This document shows, piece after piece, positions 25,571 through 38,609 of a stretch of 64,000 nucleotides of DNA. The first letter of the stretch is position 1; every line of letters begins with the position of its first letter. The stretch is taken from assembly GCA_900708905.1 (NCBI GenBank), contig CAADRB010000021.1:1409791-1473790 (forward strand), in the 5' to 3' direction. Below the pieces are notes generated by a model. That model saw only the letters and a program-made list of their open reading frames with translations, did not search any database and was not told the origin of the DNA. Position numbers and translations under genes: made by a program. The DNA is from Hymenolepis diminuta (Eukaryota > Platyhelminthes > Cestoda > Cyclophyllidea > Hymenolepididae).

Positions 25571-27180
25571 ACATACGATTATCTGTTTTCCAGTCGTGTG
25601 CGAACGTCATTTTAACGTGACCTGTATTGACAAATAGGTCCAGCAAAGATAAAGATCGCAAACATGTGAGTACCACATACATTTAGAAACGAAACTAATG
25701 TCACATATCTTTTTAGAGTAGTTTTCGTCAAATTAATTCTCAGTTCTCACACATGCTGTCTTAAATGAATCACAGAAGGAAAATCAGAATTAAGTGAGGC
25801 TGAAGGAGGAACAATGACAAATATGTTCAAAAAAATATGATGGATAATTGAAGAAATGAATGTGAAAATGAATAAAGATTACAGTTTATAAAGAGTATGA
25901 TCAAGCAGTATCAGGGTTTATTTTCCAGTGCTAAATATGCTTTCCATCTCCTGTTTTCCAACTCTTGCCAAAAAGATAACAACGTTTAAATTAATGATTC
26001 ATTTTTATAAATAAGTGAGAAAAATATTCTTTTCTTTTAAAATGAATGATGCATATTCGTTTAAAGTAATTTATTCATTAGTAATTTTCTATTCAATTTT
26101 CGTGATTTGTTCATGACTGACAATTTACTATGTTTTTTGGAAGTTTGATGATTATTGAAACTCATATCAGGTGGAAGGATCTTACCTCATATTTTGTAGC
26201 CCTCTCTACTTCTTCCTACTAAGTCACATTAAAGTAGTATGATTATTACTCCCTTTCTTCCCCTCTTAATACTTTAGCTTTATATTTACGGATCCTAGTA
26301 TTTAACTCAAAGGTACATTACATTTATGGAGGAAAGGAGAAAGTAAAGTGTAAATACATAAGTCTTGAATTTAATGATTTCCATACAATTTCAATGAGAA
26401 TTTGTCTTTCATTCTTTGGGACTTCCTGGATAGAGAAATTGAAGACTTATTTTCTGTTAGAATAAGTTTAGTGTCGGTTTTCTAAAGCAAAGATCTCTGC
26501 ATTCATTTTAGTTTTCTTAATCTGCTAGTTTGGGCTCAGTTTATAATTCATCAAGTTAAAATGTATCTGTGGCCACTTCCATCTTTGGAATTGCAGGGAG
26601 GTTAGTTAGTAACAGTTCAGACTTTCAGCTGAAGAGGATTAGCATTACTCTACTCATCTCATAATAATTTTTTTTGAAGTAGAGAATAACCCCTTCCATA
26701 TTAATGATGTTTGACTTGTTAAACCGTATTTTTGTTCATAAAATAATCGGTTTGTAATGTGTCTCGTCAATCACCATCAATTTTTCAATAAATAATGTCT
26801 ACTTAATTGTGTCAGTAAAACTACTTCAAGATAAAAGAAGATAAGACTGAATGATTCTATTTTCGAGAATGGATAGATTTTCTAAATGCTGAAGAGGAAA
26901 TTTGGCATGCCTTGAATTAAACCAGGGAATATAACTGTAAATTAAAATATTTTCTAGAACATGTTTATTTAATGTTATTTTAGTGTTTTATTTAATATTA
27001 CGATCTCAAGCCCAAGTTGATTCATAAAGACTGGAATAACGTAAGTGCTAAGACAACTGCGGTCTAGTACATTAAATGTAGTAACAAAGTGTCAAAGCAT
27101 CACACAATTGATGAGGAAATAAGAGCCCTGACATTGGATTGACATTGTTAGGGTATGAATTTGGACAAATCTAGCAATAC
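25571..27180. other. Gene-free stretch
   Basis: AT-rich; nothing coding or structural recognised. Confidence 0.5.
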
Positions 27181-27189
27181 ATCAGAATA

Positions 27190-27425
27190 TCAATACTTGT
27201 TTCAGTATACGATAAGTGCTTTCCATTATTAACTGGGATCTCCACACCATTCAGTTGGAAATCGTAAAGCTTGAGGTGGCCAAACTCACATCCTATGTCC
27301 TCTAAATTACCAGCCCGAATGTCCCCACATTTAGAAGTCCAAAGAGAGGTTACTTTGAAGATACTAATCAGAATTTCGTTGACCTTAGATTTAAGAAAGA
27401 AATCAATAACGATATGGGTATTCCC
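27190..27425 (-). pseudogene. Possible decayed exon or coding relic, unidentified
   Basis: On the minus strand a frame of about 77 codons runs from just after a stop near 27424 to a stop near 27171. It has no Met start but a protein-like composition, with DIRAGNLED then FGHLKLYDFQLNG. GHLKLYDF recalls the GHLKLTDFG of AGC kinases, and DIRAGN sits where DLKPEN would, so a decayed kinase is one reading. The spacing (13 residues from DIRAGN to GHLK) is a little long and no other subdomain is visible. No splice sites were established. Confidence 0.3.
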
Positions 27426-27559
27426 TTAGACATGCTCGGTGTCCTACATTTATGGCAGGGTACAAAAACCTCTCAAGTCGTAATATCAATCAACACAACC
27501 GATTGGGCATCAACGACACTACTTAGATAAATTTTCTCCAAAACTTTAACCTAGTAAGT

Positions 27560-29650
27560 AGAAGTGAATCTCTGACCCCTTCATACGGATGTAAAAATAG
27601 ATCAGCAATATATCAGAAGTATCATAATGCCAGAATATTTTCAAAATGGTGACTCTGTAATTCATATTATCAATCAGGAGTGGGATTTTTTTAAAGGGCT
27701 TAGAGAGTGAATAACGAACTTCAAACTTTATTCCTCATCCATTGAAATTGTGTATCTATTGAGCAGGTTTCTATTAATGCAATGGTTGAACTTAAATTTT
27801 GGATTGAAAAACCTTAACTAAACGGCCTTCTTCAATGAAATAAGAGATTTAATTTTAGGGTTATTTAAATATCTTTATTCTATTTTTTTGAGAAGTAACA
27901 TATTCAGTTCTGAAGAAGAATTCGATCGATAGTCTGCTCAAATATTATAAAATGATACCTAGATATGCACTCAGATTTAACCCTGAGTAACAAAACAAGG
28001 AGCATTACAAATTTAATAAACGAAACTCTTCGCTCTTTTCCACATTGGAAAATTTAAATATGAGGAATCTTTTATTTTAGTTGTATAGCTCTCACTGATT
28101 CATCGATAATTGGTTATTTAATATTACTTGGATAACAAAACCTTGATCAATAATAGAAAGACGATTTTTACATCGGTAGATAGCACATCGGTAGAGGAAT
28201 TAGCACAAGGCTATATACGAGCAGAGTAGCTCATTGTTGGCCATGTGGTAAGGTCAGTTCGGGATAAAGCACAATTATCACTATGAGAACTGACAAAGTC
28301 AGACGCGGAGTTATGATGTCCCCGGCCACAGTCAGAAAACCACGAATGACTAGGTTAATTTGGTCCAGAATGAATTCGGCATTACCAGGTAACGTCTTGA
28401 CACCTGAACGAAAGAAAAGTTATGTAATACAATTGGCCAGATCTACGTTGAGCACTGAAAAGTTAGCTTGCCGTTATTGCCTACCAAAAATATAAGAAAA
28501 TGTAGAAATTTCTAATAAGGTGATTACGGCAATAGCAACTGGCGCTGTATATCAGTTCAGAACTTGAAAATAGTAACTCCCACCCTACAGTTTTTTTCGA
28601 AAAAAACCTCAAGTGTTAATCGTAATTAAACTAATAATTTATCTCAAACTTATTCAAAACATTTCACTTTTTGTCAATCAAATTATGATTAAATTTAGTT
28701 TCAAATCTATGAAAAGCTGAGAGTTAAAGTTCTAGATACACATAAAGTGAAAACGCATCATAATTTGTGAATTCTTTATGTTTGTGAAGTGAACAGAGCT
28801 AACGGAACTCTATTGAGGTAAAAATTTTAACGTTCTCCTCTTTGTTATGCTAAAACTATAAGCTGCTTATTATCATATAAGATCATTTCGCCTTCTCAAC
28901 AATTGGAAAAAAGATTGAATTGAGGTAGCGAGACTGACCATCTTGATTAAAAGCGATTAATTAGCACCGGGCATCATAGACAAGCATTTGCTACAATTCA
29001 GGCGACAAATCACGAAATTTGTACAGTGGGACGTAAGCACTCCATGAAGAGAAACTTATTATTACCTTGTCTTTTGAGCGCTCCCCGTTATCATTTAATG
29101 AACTTCCCATTAACCGGTTTCCTTTACCTCCATCCAATATGTAAAGGATTCTGCCACTTGGGAAATCGTCCTTGGGTTTGCGGTAATATTAAGTTGTTAT
29201 TGAATTGCCCTAAATTCAAAAGAAAACATTTGTCACTTAGAAGGAAGCGTTTTCAACACTCATCTCCAACCTTTCTATAGTTGTGATTATAAACGTTTCG
29301 TGAGCACAGGAATATGAGACTTCTCCAAGCTGTTCCAACTATATAAAGCATTTGAAAGGCATCACAGGTCCAAGCTTTTAATGTAATAAGAAAACTCGAG
29401 AATTCCTTTCCACTGAAATCGAATGAAGTAATATCTTACACTAGTAGAATTAGGCTTATCCAAATCGGGAAGTAAGAAAGAAGAGTTTTAAGCCATTGGT
29501 AACACCAGGTAATATTGCACTACAAACGGCCACAATGAAAGGTATAAAGTGCACACGAAATGTCACTATTTCACTATACAATAAATCCACAAGCAGGTAT
29601 TTGGTTGTAAATTGTAATTGCAATACTGTAAATACACTGTTGCTATTGGA
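27560..29650. other. Gene-free stretch
   Basis: No recognised gene. Frames at 28283-28495 and 29026-29280 (+) are basic and matchless. A tRNA-like text at about 28185-28260 was considered and not called. Confidence 0.45.
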
Positions 29651-29654
29651 ACAG

Positions 29655-30120
29655 CCAAGACTATAACTAACAGCTAGCAACGGCAATAATAGTTCTAGAA
29701 CAAAACACCAAGAGTCGACCAAGTCAGAATATACAGACCAAATCACGGTGAGGAATCAAGTAAGAGGGACCTGAGGAACAGAGAAGATGAGAGGGAAGCG
29801 TAGGAGCTGGTAAAAGATAAGCGTGAGTGCCTGTGTGTATTTGTGTAAGAAATTCAAAGACGTTTTGTATGAGTCATTTGGGCATGGAGGCGTGTGAGGA
29901 CATGAATTCAGGTTTACTTTTAATGAAACAGGACGGTTGTAGAAAGGGTAGCAGGGGGAAGGGAGGGGGGATCGAAAAACGTGTTTAGGCGTGACAGAAG
30001 AGGATTGAGTCACGGGGTCATAAAGACATCACTGCGGTTTCGTGAACGTAGAACCGATTTTCATATAGAAGGCGAATTGGGTAATTTCGAAAAATACATT
30101 GCGTCATTCTTCAACACCCG
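29655..30120 (+). repeat. Dispersed repeat family C, copy 2
   Basis: Best partner of 21511-21960. Shared, in order: CACCAAGAGTcGACcAAG, GAACAGAGAAGATGAGAGGG, AAGCGTAGGAGC.GGT, AAAGATAAGCGTGAGT, TTTTGTATGAGTCA, GGCGTGTGAGGACATG, GTCATA..GACATCACTG. The frame at 29756-30013 (minus, 85 codons) lies inside the element, and its first-copy counterpart (21502-21735) is also open in part, but the two are not clearly under coding constraint. Confidence 0.65.
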
Positions 30121-31305
30121 AAGATATTCATAATTAGTCTGCTACAAACGTAATGCAGATAAGGAGGAGAAGCCTATCCGAAAACTTGCAACCAATACTC
30201 TTCTCCTGAACTAGTACCATTTTAAGGATATGTTTCATTAATGAGCTGAGAAGTGAGCAACCACGATAGTTAGAATGTAAAATCGTATCAAATTTTTCCA
30301 TATTTTAAATTCCAAATTATTGGATTTTGGTAGGTTTGGAAGAAATAGTGAGGAATCCAAAATAGCACAATGTACAAGACTTTCATTAGGAAAGCGGCAA
30401 AAATCATAGTCCGTCCATTAGCTGAAAGCGGGGATTTAAGAGTCAGGAGCACAAAAATTGAGCTTAATAGATGGATTTCATTTATGAAGTTACCTTTGAC
30501 TTGAGGAGCAAATTCATAAGCCACAAATAGGCTCAAACCGAAGTATTGCCTAAGGATGAGCCTCATGAAGCAAGGCGGAAGTTAAATAAGAAGCAAGATA
30601 ATGATATAAGGGATAGGGAAAGCGCCTAGAAATGAAATAAGCTAAATAAATTCAGTTCTTTAAAGACATCCTTAACCTCAAAGTTCAACAGGCTAACTTT
30701 GATATGGCTATCGTCAGAATTATCTTTGTCGTTCTGATTTATGCATGAAATGACGACAAATTTCGTCACCAAAGTCAAGTCTGCTTAAAACAGTGAATGA
30801 AACATTGATCAGATACAAAATCCAGTCTTATTAATAGAATTAAACTTGACGAGGCAGTCAAGTTGAAACAGAAGATCTCGGAGTACACCAACCTTAACAT
30901 ATCGTTATTATTTTACTAGACCACTTGTGTTGATTCAAGCACGTATTCATTAACGGATACGTATTCACAGTGCAGAACAAAGCACGACCTGAATAATTCA
31001 GAGCTTCACATTTCGCTAAATATAGAATTAACTAATCGAAGTTTATGAAAACGGCAGGCACAGTTAATGCTCGAGGTTAGTACTAAATATACTGACTATT
31101 ATCACAAATAGGATCGTAGAAATTTCTATGAATCATATATTTCCAGTCATTCATTGGCATTTACCCAGATTCCCTAATTTAATATTAGTTAATTCCTCCA
31201 CGATCACCTGCGCCATCCATCAACAGTCAGTATTCTATGCCTAGACATTTCGCCAGAACTGAGGCGATCAGAACTAGATCTCACAAGTTGAGATCAAGTG
31301 TTAAA
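30121..31305. other. Gene-free stretch
   Basis: No supported gene. The frame at 30288-30566 (minus, 92 codons) is hydrophobic in places but has no known family or splice support. Confidence 0.4.
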
Positions 31306-31307
31306 TG

Positions 31308-31452
31308 TGTGGCCCGATGATACAGCGCTTAGCGTGCTCGTCTGGGTTCGATGACTATCAGAACACATCCAGTGAGTGAAATGATCTATCTATTGGATCT
31401 TAATGATGGGAGGAGAGGGGCAAAAATCGGGTTCTTTATCAGGGAGGTTCCA
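31308..31452 (+). mobile_element. tRNA-derived SINE copy (plus strand)
   Basis: Head: GTGTGGCCCGATGATACAGC then GCTTAGCGTGCTCGTC and GGGTTCGATGACTATC, which is a readable A box and B box. Then CATCCAGTGAGTG, and a tail GGTTCTTTATCAGGGAGGTTCC like the AGTTTCTCACCAGGGAGGC of the 14511-14588 copy. The best B box (GGTTCGA) of the family members seen here. It is not a functional tRNA because the acceptor stem does not pair. Confidence 0.65.
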
Positions 31453-31459
31453 TGATTTT

Positions 31460-33900
31460 ATTTCTCTCTAAAAGATAAGTGGTGGAATACGTTTTCCTAA
31501 ACAGAATTAGGACTTGAAGTGTTAAAAGTACTGAAATGAAAGTCTTTTTTACCTAGTTCCTGCCGCAAAGGTGACTTTATGTATGATTTTTGATATACTC
31601 TGGAAATAGTAATAACGTCTTCTCGTTTAAGCAGAGTAAATTTTCAGATAGATATTTGCCAATAGCTTAATTCTATTACACGTTATTACATATCGATTAA
31701 TATTTTAATCACCCTCTTACGAGAGGAAATTGACTTCCAAAATATGAAGAGTACAAAATACAATCGTATTCACACTTGCTACCACCATTAATAAAAGGTA
31801 GATAAGGAAAGTTGCCAGATTTATAGTATTTTCGATGAGAATCACATTTGCACATTGGACCCATTGTAAAAGGGTTCATCTGAATCATTCTCATCACTGT
31901 CTCTTCTTGATCAAGGCTTCTGAAGTATAGAAATTTAGTGCTGAAATTAGTGGGCTTGAAAACATCGCCAATTTTAGCAGGTCTTATTATCCTGTCGGAG
32001 CACGAGATCGAGCTTAATTATACACGCGTGACTTGTAACTTTAAGCACGAGCAATTCATCGGTACATTGATTCAGGACTTTTCTTGCGGTTATTACTTGC
32101 TAATGTACTGGTTGCAATTAATGAAAAGCAATCTCTTGGCGTGGTCAAATAATTACTTCATTCGTCATAGAATTAATTTGTGAATTCTGAGGGATATTGA
32201 AATCAGGCTAAACAGATTCCTTGCTCTCTCTCAAGAGCATTTGTCCACCAAAATGATATAATAATAGTTTTTGTATGTAGCAACCAAAGGGTCTAAATAT
32301 TATGTTAATTTGAGATTATTCTTTGGATGTGCTTGGGCACACATCGTATCCTTCTTTTGAAACTACCAACTTATCGATGCATTGAATTTTAAAGCTGCAT
32401 GTATTCTCTTGCTTTATGAAGATTTGCATAACTTTTGAAACCTATAGCTTACTTTTCCCTGAAATAAATTAGCACATTATATGGCTTACGCTCATTTACT
32501 GTAAGACATCTAAATGACTAATTTCAATAAGAAAAAATTGTGTAAAAATGAGGTGGCGTCATTGAAATGCTCAAATTTGCCGATCCAGTTATCATACAAG
32601 CGATTTAGTACGACCTAAATCGAACAAAAGTAAATTGATTTTCTCCAAACACCAAAGAATGAGAATGTCTTGATTGTATAAAAAATTCCTATTTCTATTA
32701 AAGGAGGAGTTAAAAGCGTCTGATTAAAGTTCTGTAGAAGTACTATACCATCTCACACTTTTGAATCATAGCTAACTAGAAGGCGGGTTATCTGTATTAG
32801 AATATTTACAATGAAGAACGTCGATGGCGATATCTATGACTTGGCAGACGTACATACTGACCATCGAGCAATATTAACTGAAACCATTTATTTTAGATAA
32901 CTTTGAAATTTAGAGACGAAAAAGCTAAAATAATTAGGGAAGCTTCCAGAGTTATTGAGTCTTATATTGGCTTTAGATGATTATTTCGTGGTCTTGAATA
33001 AAACGAAACAGGATAAGTTGTTTTAAGAAAGAGAAAATTTGAGTATCAGCTCATATGCACAAATGCGGCCTGATGTTGCTGTCTCGAATATATGACTAAA
33101 AACATTTAAAGGATTTTTCTAAGGGATTAAAATCCACCAAATCAATTAATGAAAAATAATTAAAAGGCATACGCTGAAATATGAAAATGAAAGAATTTTA
33201 CTAATTTATTAATTCATTATGTTAGAATGAGTACAAGGCGACGTTTTCTGAGATGAATGTATAAATTTTTGTAGATGGTAACCGGAAGTAAGAACTGAAC
33301 GTAATTAAATCAGTATTAGAGTCGCTTTTTGAAGACTCAACCAGCCATCCACGTTTAACTCTACCGGGAAGTATTAATTTTTATAGGAAAATTAACTGCA
33401 GTCCTGCTGATCGGGCAGATCATGGTCATTACTTTAATTTCTACACATTTTCACCTAAAATGGGATTCACTCGTATAAAATCTATGTCATAAAATGTGAA
33501 CCTTAATTGTAACTATTTCAAAATACAAGAACATAAATTTTCATGTGGAAATGAAGGATGGCGATAAACTCCAAATACCTATCCTATCTTACTTAGCTGA
33601 TGATGGATCACCCCGCCTATGTATTACGCAAGTTTGTGATTGCGTTTATTTTTTTATACCATAAATAGAAAAAAACTTCCAGTGAGTGCTTATGATTTTT
33701 TAAACAGATTCTGTTAGTTTTCAATGAGTTAAATCTTGACCTTAAAGGGGCTCAATGGCAATTGGTTAAATAAATGCTGAATTTAACAATATTCTTCTCT
33801 TCTGTCCTTGAGCGATCCGTAAGGATGTCGGGAAATTTTACGAGTTAATACGGTTCTTTCGTTCATAATTCTAATTAAAAATTTTATTTGCAAACTTAGA
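31460..33900. other. Gene-free stretch upstream of NUDT9
   Basis: AT-rich with no exon recognised. The frame at 31938-32183 (+, 81 codons) has no recognisable motif. The NUDT9 promoter should lie in the last few hundred bases. Confidence 0.45.
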
Positions 33901-33917
33901 AAACCAGTTTTCTTTTC

Positions 33918-36900
33918 ATGACATACAAGGGATTGCATTATAAATGTAGAAATGCGAGCTATCCCGCAGAGGAGAGTACTGTTAGATTTACCGTCCCCGA
34001 TTCTCAAGTTTCATGGAGCACTTCCTTCGATTCTTATAGTCCTGTTGACTATACCGCCCCATCAGTCCTCACAGCTCCGTGGGCTGATAAGTTTTCACAG
34101 TAAGCGTCTCCCAACTCATTAATTTTATTATCATACAATCCATAATGGCAGATCCCTCGTCTTAATATATGAGAACTTAAATACTCATGCCTATTTTGTG
34201 TTACTTATTGTTTTTAGTCCTACCTTCTAGATTACCATTGCCGTCGATTTCTTTCAACCAATTAGATGGAAAGGTTGATCGAAGGAGTCATGAAGGTACC
34301 TACTCTCTAGACTCTGAGGGTCGTCCATTGAATCCCCACGGACGTACGGGTATTGTCGGCCGAGGTCTCCTCGGACGCTGGGGACCCAATCATGCGGCTG
34401 ACCCCATTGTTACAAGGTAAATTGCTCATATGAATGTTTGCCTTATTTCTTCATATTAGTTTTTTTCCGTCTTATGGCCCAAGAACTGTGCGCATCAGGA
34501 GTTAGCATAAAAATAAAACCACATAATAGCGGCCCACTTTTAACGACCACTTATCTAGTGCAAACAGTAACATGGAAGGCTAGAACATGACGTAGTTTGG
34601 TTATGCATGTATCCAAAGAAGAAAGGCAATCTTTCAAGCCATTTTAAGTGTAATGGAATGAGAAATTATAATTATATTTTTTTGCCTTTCAGATGGAAGG
34701 TTGATGAGCATGGTGCTAAGGTAGTGGACCCTCGAAGTTGCAAACCAATTCTACAGTTTGTTGCTGTAAAACGAAGGGATAATGGGGAGTGGGCATTACC
34801 TGGTGTAAGTCATTACTTTTAATTTATGATTAAGATGTGTACCATAGCGAATTTACTTTATAAAAGGTCAGCATTTTTATAAAATAGGTCATTATACTTA
34901 CTCATATGATGTCATGGTTCTGGATATCAGCAAAACTCTATATAGTTTTCATTATTGTTCAAATATAAGCCAAAGCCTCTATGTTTACTAATGTTTGGAA
35001 TAAAAGAGATGTACAGGCACAGTATTATTGAGAAACCATTAAATCTTTTCTGATTTATTTACTAAATACAACAGTATTAGGGGTGGTTTATAACAATTGG
35101 TACTTAATTTCAAGCAAATATATTTCCATTCCTGTAGGATCTCTTATATGTTGCTTATGACCTATTAGGATGGTGTTTGTTTAGCCCAATCGGTCATAAG
35201 TGATTTAACTAATAATCTGGATGACAATTTTAATGCATTTTGCTGCAGCTTTCTAGATAGTAATAGCGTCTAATAGGCGGTGGGTATACAGTGATGGACA
35301 TCCAGTGTCCACACAAAAATTTTTCTTTTGCGCGTACTTTAAGAACGATTGATGTTTAAGAATGCTAGGTATCGACTTATTAGTGAATTTCACAAGCCTC
35401 ATTCGAAGAATTTTCTCAGCCAACTCTTTGTTGCGCACAGCTACAGATTTTTCCACGTAACATAAGTAGAATTCCTGTTGTAGGTTGGTAGATGTATTGT
35501 CCTCCCCCCCCCCCTTTTTTTTGAGATCTGATCGTTGATTTTATCTTCGTTACTGTAGTTAAGCAGCAAGATTCTTCTCACGCATCTCTATCGACAGCAC
35601 TTTGACACTGATTTTTCATCTCCTCATATTTCTTAAGTATTTACTATTGCATTGTTTATTTTTCTCGCTTAGTGGGTACTTCATAGTTTAATTCTTTTAG
35701 GGCATGGTTGATCCAGGTGAAGAAGTTTCAGTAACACTGAAGCGAGAATTTTCTGAAGAAGCGATGGGTTCGCTAGATGCATCTAAAGACGAAGTGGAAA
35801 AAATTCGATCCGAAGTGAACAACGCCTTCAGCAATGGACGGGAGGTGGGTTTCGGTTTCATGCCTTCTATTCCTTTGTCAAACGGTCTTAATACCTCGCC
35901 CATTGTGAAATGACAACTTAATATAAGCTAGTACGACATACTTTTGAATCAGAAATGCGCTTTAATACTAGTTCTCAGCTTTGTAACATCATCTTTCACA
36001 GAAGACATTATTGCCTTATCGACTGAAAAGTCTTTATTAATAATTAAATTACTCAGTTAAATGGATGCTTAACACTTAGAACCGTATTTCCCATTACTTT
36101 AAGTAAGCTTTCCTTGGATTACTATTGCCAACATTTATTTGTAGATTTATCGAGGATATGTGGATGATCCCCGAAATACGGACAATGCGTGGATGGAAAC
36201 TGTGGCAGTAAACTTCCATGATGAGAATGGAACTGGACTTGCCAAATTCAAGCTTTCAGCAGGTAAGCAGTACTTCCTTTTTTCCTAAGGTATTTCATGA
36301 CACAGTCTTAAAGAACTTGAGGACTAACTAATTTGTCAAGTCCCTCTTATTAATATTTATCACATTAATTTTTTTGGAGGTGTCATTCTCGCTTTTCTTA
36401 TATTGCCTCGAATTTCTGTCTGTTTCTGTAGGTTGATCATTAACAGATAAAATCTCCGAGCTAATTAAAGTAAAGTAAAGAAAGAGTAATCTAAAGTTTC
36501 TCCGTTTCAGAAACTCGTGCTGTGGTGATCCTATTTTTGTTGACTTACTGTTAGCCATATCGATTGGGTTTGCCAATTTAACTCCTGACTTGGTAGATGT
36601 TAAATGTTGATGTAATAGTAGTAGTCAAGGTATTAATTTTACTCACTTTCAATTCTAGTTTTACGAAATCAAAGTTGGTAGGTTATAACTATCTGATACA
36701 TTTATCGCAGTATGCTATCAGCGCTTCATAATGCTGACGTACTAAGCTGCTAATCGTAAAGCCCAAATCGGTAAAAGACTCATCCTGGAGCCGCTTAAAT
36801 AACTTCTATATACTCAAAGTTGGAAATTGGAGGAGTGACTGAATACCTCTAATGGCGTTAACAAAATACAGCATCATGTTTTTGGGGTTGTACGCTAACA

Positions 36901-37187
36901 ACCTACTTATAATGAGATAAACCAGTAAACTAAAATAAAATACTGACAGTAAGGAAGTGGTTAATGATTAACAAACCCAACATTGATTTTATAAGCGAAT
37001 CAGTTACCTATCTCTGATTGTTTAGAACATATTAGCAGCCGGTCTTCTTATTTTTATAGGTGATGATGCGGCCGCTGTGCGATGGGTGGACGTTGATCCA
37101 AATTTGGAGCTATACGCTAGTCATCGAAACCTTCTCGAATTAACTGCTAAGCTCCATGGTGCATTTTGGAGTACTGAAAAATCGTAG
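33918..37187 (+). CDS. NUDT9: ADP-ribose pyrophosphatase NUDT9, six exons
   Basis: Hydrolyses free ADP-ribose to AMP and ribose 5-phosphate. Exons: 33918-34099, 34231-34416, 34693-34804, 35701-35844, 36145-36262, 37060-37187; all joins are GT-AG and in phase, giving 289 residues. The ATG is the first after an in-frame stop at 33897-33899. Conserved blocks: a [14 protein letters not shown] stretch near residues 35-55, [20 protein letters not shown] (about 98-117), and the Nudix box from G161 with E167, R175, E176, E179 and E180, reading REFSEE. This matches the catalytically competent NUDT9 form, not the RIL variant in the TRPM2 channel. Then [17 protein letters not shown] and a [13 protein letters not shown] stretch; the stop follows FWSTEKS. 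Human NUDT9 has a mitochondrial presequence; no comparable leader is visible here, so the product may be cytosolic or lack an upstream exon. An AATAAA lies at 37336-37341. Confidence 0.95.
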
Positions 37188-38340
37188 ATTTCTTCCTTTT
37201 TGTTAATTTTGAACGGTAATTTTTGAATTGAATTAAATTTCTACTAATATTTTTTGAATTCTTATTTAATTCACAACGGATAATGAAATAGTGCAATCCA
37301 GTGATAGGATGGATTTGCAGTTCTAGTAACTTCAAAATAAAAAAAACCGTAATTCGACTAAGTGTTGCTTGAGAATTATGTTCCTAAAGGTGGCCAAAAC
37401 AGTTTGAATATAATCATTTGTGTAAATAACTAGCCCTTCAGATATAACATTAGTGAAGTAAATCGACTAATGCCTATTTTTTCTTGATTGACTGGGGTCA
37501 TGTCGGATAATTCCAAACTGAGCCAGGGAATGTGGATAGCATGTGTTTATAATACTTGTGAACCCTCACATTCTCAGAAAAAGTAAATATACATGAAGAA
37601 AAAGTTTTTATCAAAATTGACTTTTCTGGCCAATTTCAATTGACTTGGCTTATTCCTTCTGTGCCTCAGATTCACACCACACTGTATCAGTTAATGTATT
37701 CATTCCGAATGTCATAGAAGATTTTTTTTAAAAGGAGAGTCAAAGTGAGAATATTCAGACAAATGTAAGTGCAGGCATCTTAGACAAGAGAAACCTAAAT
37801 CTCATAATATTTTTCACGCCATTAAACAGTGGAACTTGATATCATAATGTTTAAAGCTCCGTTTAAATTATCCCACCATTCTCTGAGCCTTATTATATTT
37901 TAATAATTGTGTATGACAAGGATAGGGTTGTTCAAAAACATTAATTAGTCGCATGTAAATATATTCACTTTATTTGAGAAATTGGTGAGTTGCATATAAG
38001 CGGCCATGTATTGAAATAACGGTATTAACTAAATAGGTGTCATTGTCAGATTGATTAAATTATCTCTATTTAACTAGCTAAAATCTAAATAAAAGTGGTT
38101 CCAAATGATTTGCACAACTCAATGCTTAGAATGATATTAACTAATTAAAATATTGAACTAAAAGCATACTTTAAAAAATTATAAATTCGGAGAAGGAAGT
38201 ATTCAAAGTTATTTTCAGTTATGAAAGCTCGTTTAAATTAATCAATATACAAGGTCAATAATTGCCCATATCGTGGTATTGGACTAATTCTGGTTGGATT
38301 CTTATGTTGATATTTTTATAAACTATCTAGCATATTGTCT
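37188..38340. other. Intergenic, NUDT9 to small membrane protein gene
   Basis: NUDT9 3' flank with AATAAA at 37336-37341, then AT-rich sequence. No further gene seen. Confidence 0.5.
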
Positions 38341-38353
38341 AATTTAGGCCAAA

Positions 38354-38605
38354 ATGTCTAAAAAGAAGACAGACATTGCTGAAGAGATAGTAAAACGTGC
38401 ATCAGCATATATTCCCGCTTTTGAAGATGTTTTTACTGAAGAAGGATTCTACATTTTCTTTACCTGTCTTGCCGTAACCACATTTTTGATTGTATTTGCC
38501 TGTGCCTATTTCTTTGATGTCACTATCACTGACGCTGGCGACTTTGCTCCCCGTAGTCAGATTAAGAAACCTCGAAAGAAGAAACTTCCAACATACTCTG
38601 GTTGA
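38354..38605 (+). CDS. Small single-pass membrane protein, 83 aa
   Basis: A complete one-exon frame with a good start context (GCCAAAATGTC). The ATG lies a few bases after TCTAATTTAG, an acceptor-like site that could serve a 5' UTR intron or spliced-leader addition. The protein has a polar N-terminus (MSKKKTDIAEEIVKRA), an acidic stretch, one strongly hydrophobic segment at about residues 32-53 (FYIFFTCLAVTTFLIVFACA), a polar loop, and a very basic tail (KKPRKKKLP) before the stop. This layout, with charges on both sides and one helix, is typical of small membrane proteins of the endoplasmic reticulum or plasma membrane. I do not recognise the family. The charge pattern does not settle topology. 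A possible ATTAAA signal lies at 38802-38807. The overlapping minus-strand frame (38402-38608) is a shadow. Confidence 0.7.
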   Translation: MSKKKTDIAEEIVKRASAYIPAFEDVFTEEGFYIFFTCLAVTTFLIVFACAYFFDVTITDAGDFAPRSQIKKPRKKKLPTYSG

Positions 38606-38609
38606 CATA

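Noticed and set aside
28185..28290. Possible tRNA or SINE head
   Set aside because: A-box-like text is present, but the B box and the body shared by the SINE family are missing.
35503..35522. Long C run followed by T run
   Set aside because: Homopolymer tracts in NUDT9 intron 3; may be partly a sequencing or assembly artefact and show no function.
33918..37187. TRPM2-type channel instead of NUDT9
   Set aside because: The Nudix box reads REFSEE with all catalytic residues, and no channel exons occur upstream, so a soluble NUDT9 enzyme fits better.
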